Shown: positions 17,880-27,690 of the stretch, one piece after another
Numbering within the stretch: position 1 is the first letter of the stretch
Layout of the letters: every line of letters begins with the position of its first letter
Assembly (NCBI GenBank): GCA_910576385.1
Contig: CAJTIR010000008.1
Coordinates: 55,796-119,795, forward strand
Direction of reading: 5' to 3'
DNA: 64,000 bases
Source of the DNA: Lachnospiraceae bacterium
GTDB taxonomy: Bacteria; Bacillota; Clostridia; Lachnospirales; Lachnospiraceae
The notes under the pieces: generated by a model
What the model was told of the DNA's origin: nothing
The model's input: the letters and a program-made list of their open reading frames with translations, nothing else
The model's database searches: none
Program-made: the position numbers and the translations under genes

Positions 17880-20864
17880 TTATTTTCGATACATCTTCCA
17901 CAATCTATTCTCCCTGTAGCCTGGAACAATCTGCGACCAAGAAGATGCACCAATCTCCCCTAAATATCGATTTGTGTAGGCAAAGGTCTGTTTGGAATCC
18001 ATATATTTAAACACATTAAAGGCTTCCTTTCCCAAAATCCCCATCCGAAGTCCCATAGCAACTTCTACCGGATCATCAGAATAACTACGAATAATAAAGG
18101 CATCTATCATCGGGTTGCAGGCTGCAATATAATAGCTATAAGCAATCGCTGCCGCTTGAACTGAATTTCCTGGAACAGAAGAAAATCCCTGTTCTGATAA
18201 AATTACGCGCACAGAAGGGCCGTAAGTATCTCTGATAAAATTAGTCAATACATGTATATTATCCATTGTGATAGAAGGTGTCGTCCACACATCGCCTGTG
18301 GCTCCGCCTCCATTCCAAAATCTTGTATCTGTCAGAGGAAACGAATAGGCATGATATGCCAGATTCCAATTGAGCCCGCTCTGAATACGTTTCAGATATC
18401 GAGGAAAGTTCATCACCACCTGCCTAGCTGAATAACGTCTTCTGCCAGTCGCATTCCAATAATTGTCTGTACAAATAAAAATATGGGCATTGGCATACTG
18501 GCTCTTAATACCAAAATAGAGAGATCGGAAGGTATAGGCATAAGTTTCAAAGTACTCTTTATCTGTCATACTTCCTGCACAATTCCAGTCACCAGGATTA
18601 TTGACTTCATTTCCCAAAATCCAATTGGAGACATAACAATCCTTTTGACTAAATACCATACCCAAATAACAGAACATCGCCTCCATTCTCTCTCTGGCCT
18701 GCTTCTCATAAATATTCCAGCTATAGAAAGCTGCTCCCTGGAATCTGGCTTTGGGATTAATTAGTTCGAGCTGGCCATCCTGCCAATCCAGCAATATCTG
18801 TATTGTCACACTGACATTATTTCGATTACACTCCTTGACCATATCCTGATAATAAGTCAAAGAATTAAAATAATATGTCTTTCCATTATATACATATGGA
18901 ACTTCGCCAACTTCACAAATCCAGGAAACAGTAAGATTCAAAAAAAATTGTTTGGCATCACACGCATGAATTTCATTTACATTATAATCGAACTGTATTC
19001 CTTTTTTGGTTTTTCCTGGCTTATATTCCATCTTATTATGCGCCGCCTTTTCTGGATTCTTCACATAAGTAGGCTTACTCATCAAACGATACTTTCCATC
19101 CTTTTTTACTGCAATGCCATACATCATGGTGATATAGCCTTGATCTTTCTTGACGTCTACGGTAAAACTTGCGGTTTTTCCTTTAAAAACCTTGGCAACC
19201 CTTTTCCCTGGTCTTTTACTGATTGGATCCACGCAAATCAGATAATAATAATCATCCGAACTTGCAATCCTTTTTTTAATAGAAGCCTTTACTTTAACCG
19301 TGTTAGTGGCAGTAGCTTTGCATGTAATCTTTGCAGAAGCAGCGCTGGGCTGCCTGGTACACTTTACCCATTTGGCATAAACAGTCAAATTACCAGTACT
19401 TCCCCGTTTGAGTTGATCCACACGATGCTTCCATTTCTTATCCTTATACCATCCATCAAAATCATAACCTTTGCGCGTTGGTTTTGGCAGCGTAAAGGTT
19501 TTTGTTTTAAAATTGTAACTCCCTATTACAGATGATGGCAATTTACCACCATTTTTTCGATATGTAATCTTGTAATTGACGATCTGCCATTGTGCATATA
19601 AAGTAATTACTTGATCCTTCTTTGTGGCCAACGTCTTTATAGCAGCTTTGTTTTTATAACTTGTTCCTGTTCCATTCTTTTGGGTACTCCACTTGACAAA
19701 TTTATATCCCTTCTTTTTAAACTTATTTGCACTTAACTCACTCGCAGTTCCATATTGATGCAAACTATTATCCATCTTACCGCTGGTCGCGCCATTTCCA
19801 ACATACTTTACTTTATATGGAACCCCTTTCCACATGGCATATAATTTGACTACGCCATTGTCTTTGTCAGTTAGATTAGATACACTTTGTCTATTTTTAT
19901 AGATCGTTCCTTTTCCATTTTTTTTGGTATTCCAACCCTCGAAAATATAACCTGTTTTGGTAAATTGATTTTTAGATAGCTTTTTGCTCTTGTCATATGT
20001 GAATGCTTGGGGTTCCATCTCTCCCTTGCCGCCATTGGCAAAAAATTGAACTTTGTAATTTCCCTGTCTCCAGACTGCTTTCAGAACCACTACTTCCCCT
20101 TCTTGGCTTGCCAAATTTTTTACCACTTCGCCTTCTTGATAAGTGATGGTATCTTTTTTCCAACCCGAAAATACATAACCTGTTCTGGTAAATTGATTTG
20201 GGATTAATGCTTTTTCTTCTTCATAAGTAAAGTTTTGATCTGGCATTTCTCCAGTTCCGCCATCGCTGTCAAATCTCACCAAATAGGAAATCGGCTGCCA
20301 ACAGGCCGTCAGCGTAAGATCTGCCAAAATCGGCTGTTGAAACGTGTATAAGGAACCCTCCATATCATTCCATCCTTGAAAAGTATATCCCTCCTTTTCA
20401 GGGATAATATCTGAAACTGCCTCCTGATCAGGCAATGCCCCTTCCAACACCTGCTGAGTAATCAGTTTTTCTCCAGCAGATGTCATTCCCCCAGCTAAGT
20501 CAAAGGTGATTGTATAATATCTCTCATCTCCAGGCTCTTCTATCTCATCTTCCACAGATTCTTTTTCCTCTTCTGGGTTTCCAGTATCATCTTCTGAATT
20601 TCCACTTTCATCTTCTGGATTTTCACTCTCCTCCTCTGTGTGCTCTGGATTTTGCTGATCATGTAAATCTAGTTCTCCATTTTCTTCTGTATTTTCTAAT
20701 CCTTCCCTGTTTTCTTCTTCTGGATTTTCCAATGCTTCTCCATTGTCCTCTTCCACTCCCTGCTGCGCAAATGGCTCCACCGCCTTTACCATAACACTAG
20801 GTTCCATCCCCATGTAAAACACGAAAAGCACTGCCAGAAACAATGTTATCATTCGTTTTCCCAT
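17880..20864 (-). CDS. secreted InlB-repeat protein with a C-terminal TIM-barrel-like domain
   Basis: The 994-residue product has a signal peptide (MGKRMITLFLAVLFVFYMG, likely cut after VKA), an acidic Glu/Asn/Pro linker to about residue 110, and then five or so Listeria-Bacteroides/InlB B-type repeats of 70-85 residues, each ending in GW...W-like motifs such as GYVFSGWK and LYAMWKG. Residues from about 620 to the end resemble the DUF5722 family, a TIM-barrel glycoside-hydrolase-like fold, with GNEVN and ILSEQGF as candidate acid/base and nucleophile glutamates. No LPXTG anchor is present. The start at 20864 is chosen for its signal peptide; a GTG at 20915 is also in frame but lies close behind a TATAAT box. 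Substrate is unknown. Confidence 0.8.
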   Translation of the reverse strand: MGKRMITLFLAVLFVFYMGMEPSVMVKAVEPFAQQGVEEDNGEALENPEEENREGLENTEENGELDLHDQQNPEHTEEESENPEDESGNSEDDTGNPEEEKESVEDEIEEPGDERYYTITFDLAGGMTSAGEKLITQQVLEGALPDQEAVSDIIPEKEGYTFQGWNDMEGSLYTFQQPILADLTLTACWQPISYLVRFDSDGGTGEMPDQNFTYEEEKALIPNQFTRTGYVFSGWKKDTITYQEGEVVKNLASQEGEVVVLKAVWRQGNYKVQFFANGGKGEMEPQAFTYDKSKKLSKNQFTKTGYIFEGWNTKKNGKGTIYKNRQSVSNLTDKDNGVVKLYAMWKGVPYKVKYVGNGATSGKMDNSLHQYGTASELSANKFKKKGYKFVKWSTQKNGTGTSYKNKAAIKTLATKKDQVITLYAQWQIVNYKITYRKNGGKLPSSVIGSYNFKTKTFTLPKPTRKGYDFDGWYKDKKWKHRVDQLKRGSTGNLTVYAKWVKCTRQPSAASAKITCKATATNTVKVKASIKKRIASSDDYYYLICVDPISKRPGKRVAKVFKGKTASFTVDVKKDQGYITMMYGIAVKKDGKYRLMSKPTYVKNPEKAAHNKMEYKPGKTKKGIQFDYNVNEIHACDAKQFFLNLTVSWICEVGEVPYVYNGKTYYFNSLTYYQDMVKECNRNNVSVTIQILLDWQDGQLELINPKARFQGAAFYSWNIYEKQARERMEAMFCYLGMVFSQKDCYVSNWILGNEVNNPGDWNCAGSMTDKEYFETYAYTFRSLYFGIKSQYANAHIFICTDNYWNATGRRRYSARQVVMNFPRYLKRIQSGLNWNLAYHAYSFPLTDTRFWNGGGATGDVWTTPSITMDNIHVLTNFIRDTYGPSVRVILSEQGFSSVPGNSVQAAAIAYSYYIAACNPMIDAFIIRSYSDDPVEVAMGLRMGILGKEAFNVFKYMDSKQTFAYTNRYLGEIGASSWSQIVPGYRENRLWKMYRK

Positions 20865-20915
20865 AACTCTTATTTGTTCCTTTCTATACTTGATTTTGGA
20901 TAATATTCCAGACAC

Positions 20916-21168
20916 CTATTTTATTATACCATGAATTGCTACGCAATAACATGATATATTCATACGTTCTCCGGCGCGCATACTTCTACCATCCTTATCA
21001 TAATCTTTGTATCTATTTCAATATTTTTCAAAAAAATCTGAAGTTTCCGAAAATACCAAAAAGAACACCTAGACAGGGGCTGTCTGCAAATGATAAGATA
21101 AATCTACCTTACCAAAGGACGACACCATTTGATTACCTAATCTTGCTATTTCATAAAAGGAGTTTATC
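20916..21168. other. divergent intergenic region between the InlB-repeat gene and the two-component system
   Basis: It is AT-rich. A TATAAT reading on the minus strand near 20921-20926 probably serves the secreted protein. AAAGGAG upstream of 21169 is the ribosome site of the response regulator. No gene or strong palindrome is visible. Confidence 0.4.
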
Positions 21169-21846
21169 ATGGCCCATATATTACTGGTAGAAGATGACAA
21201 GAGTATTGTCACAAATTTAAGTGAATTTTTGCAAAAAGAAGGTTTCTCCATTACTGCTGTTGACGGCCAGCAAAAATGCCTGGCACTGCTGGAAGAATCT
21301 GCCTGCACATATGATCTAATTTTGCTGGATGTCTCTCTTGCTGATGGCAATGGATTTTCCGTCTGCCGTGCAGTCAAGGCAATGACCAACTTGCCAGTGA
21401 TCTTTCTCACGGCTTCTGGTGACGAATACAGTGTGGTAACGGGCCTGGATTTGGGCGCAGACGACTATATCTCCAAACCCTTCCGGCCTAGGGAGCTTGT
21501 ATCACGTATCAATAATATTCTGCGGCGCTATGGCAAAGCAACGGCGCTTTTAAAATACAAAAATATCAGTGTAGACGCTGTAAAGGGTACTGTCCAAAAG
21601 GATGATCAAGAAATCTTTTTATCCGCACTGGAATACCGCTTGCTCTTGTACTTTCTTAATAATCAAGGAATTATCCTCTCTCGTTCCAAGCTTTTGGAAG
21701 CTCTCTGGGATATTGCCGGAGAATTTGTCAATGATAACACTTTAACAGTATATATCAAACGCCTTCGCGAAAAAATTGAAGAAAACCCGCAAACCCCGCT
21801 TCTTATCAAAACTGTTCGGGGACTGGGCTATAAAATGGGGGACTAA
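21169..21846 (+). CDS. OmpR-family response regulator
   Basis: The 225-residue product has an N-terminal receiver domain with the acidic pair (VEDD), phospho-acceptor D54 (ILLDVSLADG) and the conserved Lys in DDYISKPFRPREL. A C-terminal winged-helix DNA-binding domain ends KTVRGLGYKMGD. It is followed after 3 bases by its histidine kinase and then by an ABC transporter operon, the usual arrangement for antimicrobial-peptide or envelope-stress modules, which it probably activates. Confidence 0.93.
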   Translation: MAHILLVEDDKSIVTNLSEFLQKEGFSITAVDGQQKCLALLEESACTYDLILLDVSLADGNGFSVCRAVKAMTNLPVIFLTASGDEYSVVTGLDLGADDYISKPFRPRELVSRINNILRRYGKATALLKYKNISVDAVKGTVQKDDQEIFLSALEYRLLLYFLNNQGIILSRSKLLEALWDIAGEFVNDNTLTVYIKRLREKIEENPQTPLLIKTVRGLGYKMGD

Positions 21847-21849
21847 TCA

Positions 21850-22857
21850 ATGAAATTTTTAAGAAATCCAGAAATCCAAAAAAGCCTGCTCTGGCATCTT
21901 CTTCTAGCCGTGCTATCAGGATATATTGGCTTTTTGCACAGCTTAATCACCGGACTTTATCTACTGATTTTTGGCACACTCTATACTCTTTCCCATTACT
22001 TGATCACCCGGAAGCGCTATCAGCGCCTGCAGCAATTAAGCTTGGAATTAGATACCATGCTCCACAACAATACTCCTGTACAGTTTGAGAAATATCGTGA
22101 AGGAGAATTATCTATTTTAGAAAGTGAACTCTCCAAAATGACATTGCGTTTAAGTGAACAAGCTTTGGCACTTGCCAACGATAAAAAACTTCTCGCAGAT
22201 TCTATGGCTGATATCTCTCATCAAATTCGCTCCCCGTTGACCGCCTCTAATTTAATTCTCTCCCTGCTTCGGGAACCGCAATTACCACTGCCACGCAGAC
22301 AACAGCTTCTTCAGGAACTTTCACAACTTTTATCCCGTATTGACTGGCTCGTGGAAGCACTTTTAAAAATCTCCAAAATGGATGCTGGAGCCATTCAAAT
22401 GCAACATATCCACATCTCTGTGGCAAAAGTGATTGAGGCTGCCGCTGAACCACTCTTAATTCCTATGGAACTGCGGGAACAGACATTGACCATTCATAAA
22501 GAAGATACGAGCCAGGCTAAATTTATCTGTGATCCTGCTTGGACCACAGAAGCAGTGCTAAATATCCTCAAAAACTGCATGGAACATACGCCCGCTGGCG
22601 GAACGATCCATGTTACTTTTTATGAAAATACCATCTATACCCAAATCATCATTGAGGACAATGGCCCAGGCTTCGCCAAAGAAGATCTGCCCCATCTCTT
22701 TGAACGCTTCTATAAGGGAAAAAATGCCTCTGAACACAGTGTCGGTATTGGTCTTGCTCTGTCCCGTATGATTGTCAGCCAGCAAAATGGCACCCTGAAA
22801 GCGGAAAATCGTTCTCATGGCGGCGCCCGCTTCATCATTAAGTTTTATAAGAAATGA
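21850..22857 (+). CDS. membrane sensor histidine kinase
   Basis: The 335-residue kinase has two N-terminal membrane helices (about residues 13-30 and 33-50) with almost no extracellular loop, so it is of the intramembrane-sensing type. The H box is ADISHQIRSPLTA with His124. The N box is LNILKNCMEHTPAGG, and the G boxes are DNGPGF and GIGLALSRMI. The absence of a large sensor domain and the neighbouring FtsX-type transporter suggest that the transporter supplies the signal, as in Bce-type modules. This is inference. Its stop codon overlaps the start of a structured repeat. Confidence 0.93.
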   Translation: MKFLRNPEIQKSLLWHLLLAVLSGYIGFLHSLITGLYLLIFGTLYTLSHYLITRKRYQRLQQLSLELDTMLHNNTPVQFEKYREGELSILESELSKMTLRLSEQALALANDKKLLADSMADISHQIRSPLTASNLILSLLREPQLPLPRRQQLLQELSQLLSRIDWLVEALLKISKMDAGAIQMQHIHISVAKVIEAAAEPLLIPMELREQTLTIHKEDTSQAKFICDPAWTTEAVLNILKNCMEHTPAGGTIHVTFYENTIYTQIIIEDNGPGFAKEDLPHLFERFYKGKNASEHSVGIGLALSRMIVSQQNGTLKAENRSHGGARFIIKFYKK

Positions 22858-23032
22858 TAACTATTCAGAACCCCAAGCCACAGACATGCCAGCAAAGCTG
22901 TCATTCGCCTCTAACGAGGCTTCTGTCTGTGGCTGAGGGGATGATCGCCCTCCTGAAAATAAATATTCATCCCTTCTCAAATGAATTTGAAAGGTCTGAA
23001 TATCTATTTTCATGGGGTTCTGAATAATTATC
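22856..23032 (+). repeat. structured repeat element, full copy 1
   Basis: A 177-bp element starts at the kinase stop codon. Its ends are inverted repeats of 19 bp with one mismatch (22856-22874 with 23014-23032, gataactattcagaacccc). Inside are a hairpin at 22875-22934 (aagccacagaca closing, gcctc-taac-gaggc inner stem) and a second one with ggggatga/tcatccc. A homologous copy in reverse lies at 62106-62272 and a partial one at 26665-26724. Stem positions co-vary between copies (gccac/gtggc versus gccat/atggc), which favours a functional RNA or a mobile structured element. Confidence 0.75.
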
Positions 23033-23121
23033 ACAAATGACAATTTTGTCACATTACAGTCACCGAGATGTCACTGAAATTGTTTAAACTTTATTGTAAA
23101 AATAAAGTAAGGAGCAACGAG

Positions 23122-23805
23122 ATGGAAATTTTAAAAGCAGAACATGTGACAAAAATCTATGGCACTGATCAAAATCAGGTAAAAGCGCTGGATGATGTCT
23201 CTTTTACCATAAACAAAGGCGAATTTGTGGCAATTATCGGGCCATCCGGTTCTGGAAAATCTACCCTGCTGCATATATTAGGCGGCGTAGACACTCCCAC
23301 TTCCGGCAAAGTATATATGGAAGGCACCGACGTCTATGCACAGAACGAAAACCAGCTTGCAATCTTCCGCAGAAGGCAGGTAGGGCTGATTTATCAGTTT
23401 TATAACTTAATCCCTGTATTAAATGTAACAGAAAATATGACACTTCCTGTCCTTATGGATGGAAGACCGATCAACCAAGAACGTCTTGAGGAGCTGCTTC
23501 ACCTTCTGGCACTTAATGGCAGAGAAGGACATCTGCCCAACCAACTTTCTGGCGGACAGCAGCAGCGGGTTTCCATTGGCAGAGCCCTGATGAATGCTCC
23601 CGCTGTGGTACTCGCCGATGAACCTACCGGAAATCTGGATTCCAAAAACAGCCAGGAAATTGTAGAACTGCTAAAATACTCCAATGAGAAATACAAACAA
23701 ACTTTGGTGGTAATTACGCATGATGAAAATATTGCACTGCAGGCAAACCGTATTCTGGCTATTGAAGATGGCAAAATTACGAGAGATGAGGTGATCCGGC
23801 CATGA
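23122..23805 (+). CDS. ABC transporter ATP-binding protein (MacB/LolD type)
   Basis: The 227-residue ATPase has Walker [10 protein letters not shown] (Lys46), Q-loop region [16 protein letters not shown], signature LSGGQQQR and Walker [13 protein letters not shown], then the H-loop VVITHD. It is of the class that pairs with FtsX-like permeases. The start at 23122 is set by GGAG seven bases upstream; an earlier frame is unsupported. Its stop overlaps the permease start (ATGA), so they are coupled. Confidence 0.95.
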   Translation: MEILKAEHVTKIYGTDQNQVKALDDVSFTINKGEFVAIIGPSGSGKSTLLHILGGVDTPTSGKVYMEGTDVYAQNENQLAIFRRRQVGLIYQFYNLIPVLNVTENMTLPVLMDGRPINQERLEELLHLLALNGREGHLPNQLSGGQQQRVSIGRALMNAPAVVLADEPTGNLDSKNSQEIVELLKYSNEKYKQTLVVITHDENIALQANRILAIEDGKITRDEVIRP

Positions 23806-26657
23806 ATATTTTCCACAAAGTGACCTTAAAAACCTTAAAGGAAAACCGTACCAGAACCCTAGTGACTATCATTGGCATTATCCTCTCAACTGCCATGTTT
23901 ACCGCTGTGACTACCAGTATTTCCTCCCTGCGCCACTGCATGATCGAGTATGCCAAGTTCAACACAGGTACCTGGCATGGAGCAGGATATGATCTATCTG
24001 CTGATAGCAATGAGAAACTTCGCACAGATCCACAGATCACTGCTTCCACCTCTATGGAATGTCTGGGTTTTTCTTTGTTGGAAGATTTCGCAAACAAATA
24101 CAAGCCTTATCTGTGTGTCTATGGCATTAGTGATAACTTCACAGAACTGCTTCCAATCCATCTCACACAAGGGCGGATGCCGCAAAACAGCAGTGAAATT
24201 CTTCTTTCACAGACAGTGCAGACCAATGCCTGTATGGACTGGAAATTAAACGATTCTCTGACCTTAGAGCTTGGTACCCGAACCGACTGGATGGGAAATT
24301 TGCTTTCCAACCAAAATGCATTTATAACAAAGGATGATCTAGACAGTGACCATACAGATGACAGCCTGCCAGATACAACTACCGCTCTGGATTCCGACGC
24401 CATATCTGTGGGAGCAGAAAATTTTCATCCCGCCGAAACCAGAACTTATACCATTGTGGGATTTTTTGAACGCCCCTTCTTTGAAGGTTCTGCAAGCTAT
24501 ACTGCATTGACCGCCAGTGAAGGAAGCACAGACCATACTTATGATCTGTACATTCAGACAAATGCCAAGTCTAAAACGGACAGCACCATAAATAATCTCT
24601 TCGATTCACAGGCCGGTACCTGGAGGCTCAACTATAATCTGCTGCGGTTATATGGCTACTCTGGGGAGAGTCCTTATAACACAGTGCTCACCAACCTGGG
24701 AATTATTTTGGGCATAATTATTACATTTGGCTCAATCTCATTGATTTATAATGCTTTTTCCATTTCTGTCAGTGAGCGTACCCGCCAATTTGGACTGTTG
24801 TCTTCCATCGGCGCTACCAAACGCCAATTAACTGGCAGTATACTATTTGAGGCTTTCTTTTTATGTATTATAGCAATCCCATTGGGAATTTTGTCTGGAC
24901 TTGCGGGCATTGGAATTACCTTCTTGTCTGTCCAGGATATGATGGCTAGTGTTCTCGGTATTACAAACAGCAGCAGCTATACATCGGCAAGAATTTCCAT
25001 GATCTTAGGTCCATCGAAGGGTACATCCCTTGGTCTGCATCCTTCTTTGCCAGCAATCGCCATTGCCGCCGCTGTTTCTCTGCTTACCGTATTGATTTCC
25101 GCTTATATCCCTGCCAAACGTGCCTCAAAGAAATCTGCCATTGACGCGATCCGGCAGGCAAATGATATTTCTATTCGCCCCAGGAAAGTCAAAACTTCCC
25201 GCCTGACACAGAAACTCTTTGGTTTTGAAGGGATGATCGCCACTAAAAATTATAAACGAAACCGCAGAAAATACCGCACTACAGTAATTTCTCTGTTTTT
25301 GAGCATTGTTTTATTTATCTCTGCCAGCAGTTTTTGCGCCTATCTGACATTGTCTGTTGGAAGTGTGCTCGGCAAAAATAATTATGATTTGATATATACC
25401 ATAGAGCCAGACACTAATTCTTCCGCAGAAGAACTAATTGCTGAATTATCTAAAGCGGATAGCGTGACTGCCTCCTCCTATGCAATCAGTGAATATTTTA
25501 CTACACTGATCAGCACTGCCAATGTCAGTCCAGAAATGCAGGCTTACATCCAAAAAGAGGCTGCATTTTATGGCGGCTATCTTACAGATAATGATAAAAC
25601 GGAATTTTCTATTCATGTTACATTCCTTGCAGACCGTGATTTCCGTGCCTATCTGAAACAACTGAATTTGCCGGAAGAAACCTTTTTCAACCCCGAAGCT
25701 CCCGCCGCTGTGATTATGGATTCTATAAAACTCTACTCAGAGACAGAGAAAAAATACCATCGCTTCCATGCCCTTGCAGACGCTTCTAAAACTGAAATTA
25801 CGCTCTACTTGACCCGTATGAGAGAAAATTATAGTTACAATGGTATTTGCACTGATGAAAGTGGTAATATATGTTCCCGCTTCTACCTGGGAGATTCGGA
25901 TGAACCTTTGCTGGTTCCCATAGAAGATTCTGGACTCGAAATCCCACTTACTATTGGAGCCGCAGCAGATCAGGCGCCAGAGTTTTTTTCAGACGAATAT
26001 GGCCAACTGCGGTTATTTTATCCTTATAGTATGATAGACCATGTATTTTCCTCCTTGGAACCAGATGTTGAATACTTTGAATCTCCAGAATATCCAGCCA
26101 GTGAACACTACTATACAGAATTGTTCTTCCAATGCGAGGATCACAATGCTGCCGCTGCCTCGATGACAAAAATACTGACAGAAAAAGGGTTGGCTGTATC
26201 ACGTCTCATTGACTATGCTGCTTCCATTGAAACAGAACGCGCCATGATCACTGTGATCAATATATTTTCTTTCGGCTTTATCACATTGATCTCTCTGATC
26301 GCCGCGGCAAATGTATTTAATACCATTTCCACCAACCTCAATCTGAGGCGGCGCGAATTTGCAATGTTAAAATCCATCGGTATGACCCCAAGAGCATTTT
26401 CTAAAATGATGAATTTTGAATGCTTGCTCTATGGTTTCAAAGGATTATTATATGGACTACCAGTTTCCTTTTTTATCACTTGGCTGATCTACCGTGCCAT
26501 TGGCAATGGTTTGGAAACGGCTTTTTTCATCCCCTGGTACAGCATCGCCATTGCCGTTGGAAGTGTGTTCTTAGTGGTATTTGCAACCATGCTTTACTCT
26601 ATGCACAAAATCCACAAAGAAAATACCATTGACGCCTTAAAAAACGAAAATCTTTAA
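23802..26657 (+). CDS. FtsX-like ABC transporter permease
   Basis: The 951-residue permease has two FtsX repeats. The first has a membrane helix near residues 17-38, a large extracellular domain to about 290, and three helices ([35 protein letters not shown], and [16 protein letters not shown]). The second has a helix near 485-505, another extracellular domain, and the final three helices with [23 protein letters not shown]. With the ATPase it probably removes or senses envelope-active compounds, or exports lipids or peptides. The upstream two-component system suggests control by antimicrobial stress. Confidence 0.92.
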   Translation: MNIFHKVTLKTLKENRTRTLVTIIGIILSTAMFTAVTTSISSLRHCMIEYAKFNTGTWHGAGYDLSADSNEKLRTDPQITASTSMECLGFSLLEDFANKYKPYLCVYGISDNFTELLPIHLTQGRMPQNSSEILLSQTVQTNACMDWKLNDSLTLELGTRTDWMGNLLSNQNAFITKDDLDSDHTDDSLPDTTTALDSDAISVGAENFHPAETRTYTIVGFFERPFFEGSASYTALTASEGSTDHTYDLYIQTNAKSKTDSTINNLFDSQAGTWRLNYNLLRLYGYSGESPYNTVLTNLGIILGIIITFGSISLIYNAFSISVSERTRQFGLLSSIGATKRQLTGSILFEAFFLCIIAIPLGILSGLAGIGITFLSVQDMMASVLGITNSSSYTSARISMILGPSKGTSLGLHPSLPAIAIAAAVSLLTVLISAYIPAKRASKKSAIDAIRQANDISIRPRKVKTSRLTQKLFGFEGMIATKNYKRNRRKYRTTVISLFLSIVLFISASSFCAYLTLSVGSVLGKNNYDLIYTIEPDTNSSAEELIAELSKADSVTASSYAISEYFTTLISTANVSPEMQAYIQKEAAFYGGYLTDNDKTEFSIHVTFLADRDFRAYLKQLNLPEETFFNPEAPAAVIMDSIKLYSETEKKYHRFHALADASKTEITLYLTRMRENYSYNGICTDESGNICSRFYLGDSDEPLLVPIEDSGLEIPLTIGAAADQAPEFFSDEYGQLRLFYPYSMIDHVFSSLEPDVEYFESPEYPASEHYYTELFFQCEDHNAAAASMTKILTEKGLAVSRLIDYAASIETERAMITVINIFSFGFITLISLIAAANVFNTISTNLNLRRREFAMLKSIGMTPRAFSKMMNFECLLYGFKGLLYGLPVSFFITWLIYRAIGNGLETAFFIPWYSIAIAVGSVFLVVFATMLYSMHKIHKENTIDALKNENL

Positions 26658-26664
26658 CCATCCT

Positions 26665-26724
26665 AAGCCACAGACAAAATCTCTATGGAGATATATGGCA
26701 GTTATGCCGGCATGTCTGTGGCTT
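26665..26724 (-). repeat. partial copy of the structured repeat, downstream of the ABC operon
   Basis: This 60-bp hairpin reads on the minus strand as aagccacagacatgcc, gca, ctg, an inner atctc/gagat stem and tgtctgtggctt. It is homologous in order and wording to 22875-22934, but inverted in the genome. Only the first hairpin of the element is kept. At this place it may also act as the ABC operon terminator, since AAATTTTT follows on the plus strand. Confidence 0.7.
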
Positions 26725-26984
26725 AAATTTTTGACCCATCATAATATTTTTAATATTCTTATTGTAACACTTCTTTCCTTCTATAGTTAATAGTATCATA
26801 AATGCTCTTTATTTCTGAATTTCCTATTTTTTTATTTGCTTATCACAACCATTTCTTCTGGTACATTGTAAGAGAAAAATGGGGAAACTCAAGTCTCTAT
26901 TTTTCTTGCCTTTTACACATTTTCCGATTATAATTAGAATCAACTCACATCAAAATTAAACCCATAGAAAGGTTTCTTATAATT
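26725..26984. other. AT-rich intergenic region upstream of the lipoprotein
   Basis: No gene is seen. The segment probably carries the promoter of the downstream lipoprotein gene, but no -35/-10 pair stands out. GAAAGG lies upstream of the ATG at 26985. Confidence 0.4.
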
Positions 26985-27623
26985 ATGAAAAAAATTTTTC
27001 CCCTTCTTTTGTGTATTGGCCTATTTCTTCCCTTAATCAGCGCCTGCGATGAACCAAAAACAAATGCTGCTGACTCCATCAAAGCAATCTATGATCTGTA
27101 TATTTTGGGAGATACCCAAGGAATTACTTCTCTTGGCATGACTGCCGAGGATATCAGCAATGCCAGAAAGATCTACGACGACTCTCTAAAAGAAACTATT
27201 CGCGCCAATTTTGCAGCCAGCGGCCAGGAGATTAAGGAAACTACATTGGATAAACTTTGTGATGCCAGAAAAGAAGCGCTTTCCAAAATGCAAGCCTCCT
27301 CTGAGATTACAGAACAATCAGAGGGAAAAGCAACTGTTGTGATTCACACCACCTATTTTGATGAATCCTCCTTAGATGCTGACGCCTACTATGAAGCCAG
27401 GGAAAAAACAAAAGAAAACGGATTTCCTGATTTGGAAGAACAGCGAGCATTTCTTATGAAAGAATACACTAAAAATCTGATTAAAGCCTATCAGGATGTC
27501 ACGCCCTCCGAGGACACTATTGATATCACAGTAGATTGTGTCATACAAAATAAGACTTGGGTTCCCGCCAATATGTCTTCTTTTGGTTCTGATCTCGCTC
27601 AAGCTGTCTCTGGACAACATTGA
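26985..27623 (+). CDS. lipoprotein, DUF5105-like
   Basis: The 212-residue product has a lipoprotein signal (MKKIFPLLLCIGLFLPLISAC) with a lipobox ending at Cys21. The mature part resembles small Firmicutes DUF5105-type lipoproteins: a conserved region with AIYDLYILGD near residue 32, a helical middle, and a C-terminal strand region with VIHTTYFDE and DITVDCVIQNKTWVP. Function is unknown. It is followed by the DUF6128-like gene on the same strand. Confidence 0.8.
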   Translation: MKKIFPLLLCIGLFLPLISACDEPKTNAADSIKAIYDLYILGDTQGITSLGMTAEDISNARKIYDDSLKETIRANFAASGQEIKETTLDKLCDARKEALSKMQASSEITEQSEGKATVVIHTTYFDESSLDADAYYEAREKTKENGFPDLEEQRAFLMKEYTKNLIKAYQDVTPSEDTIDITVDCVIQNKTWVPANMSSFGSDLAQAVSGQH

Positions 27624-27690
27624 TTTTCTAACAGGCATATTTTTATTTCTTCCGACATAAGATATAGAAATCTTTATCGGAGTGTACAAA

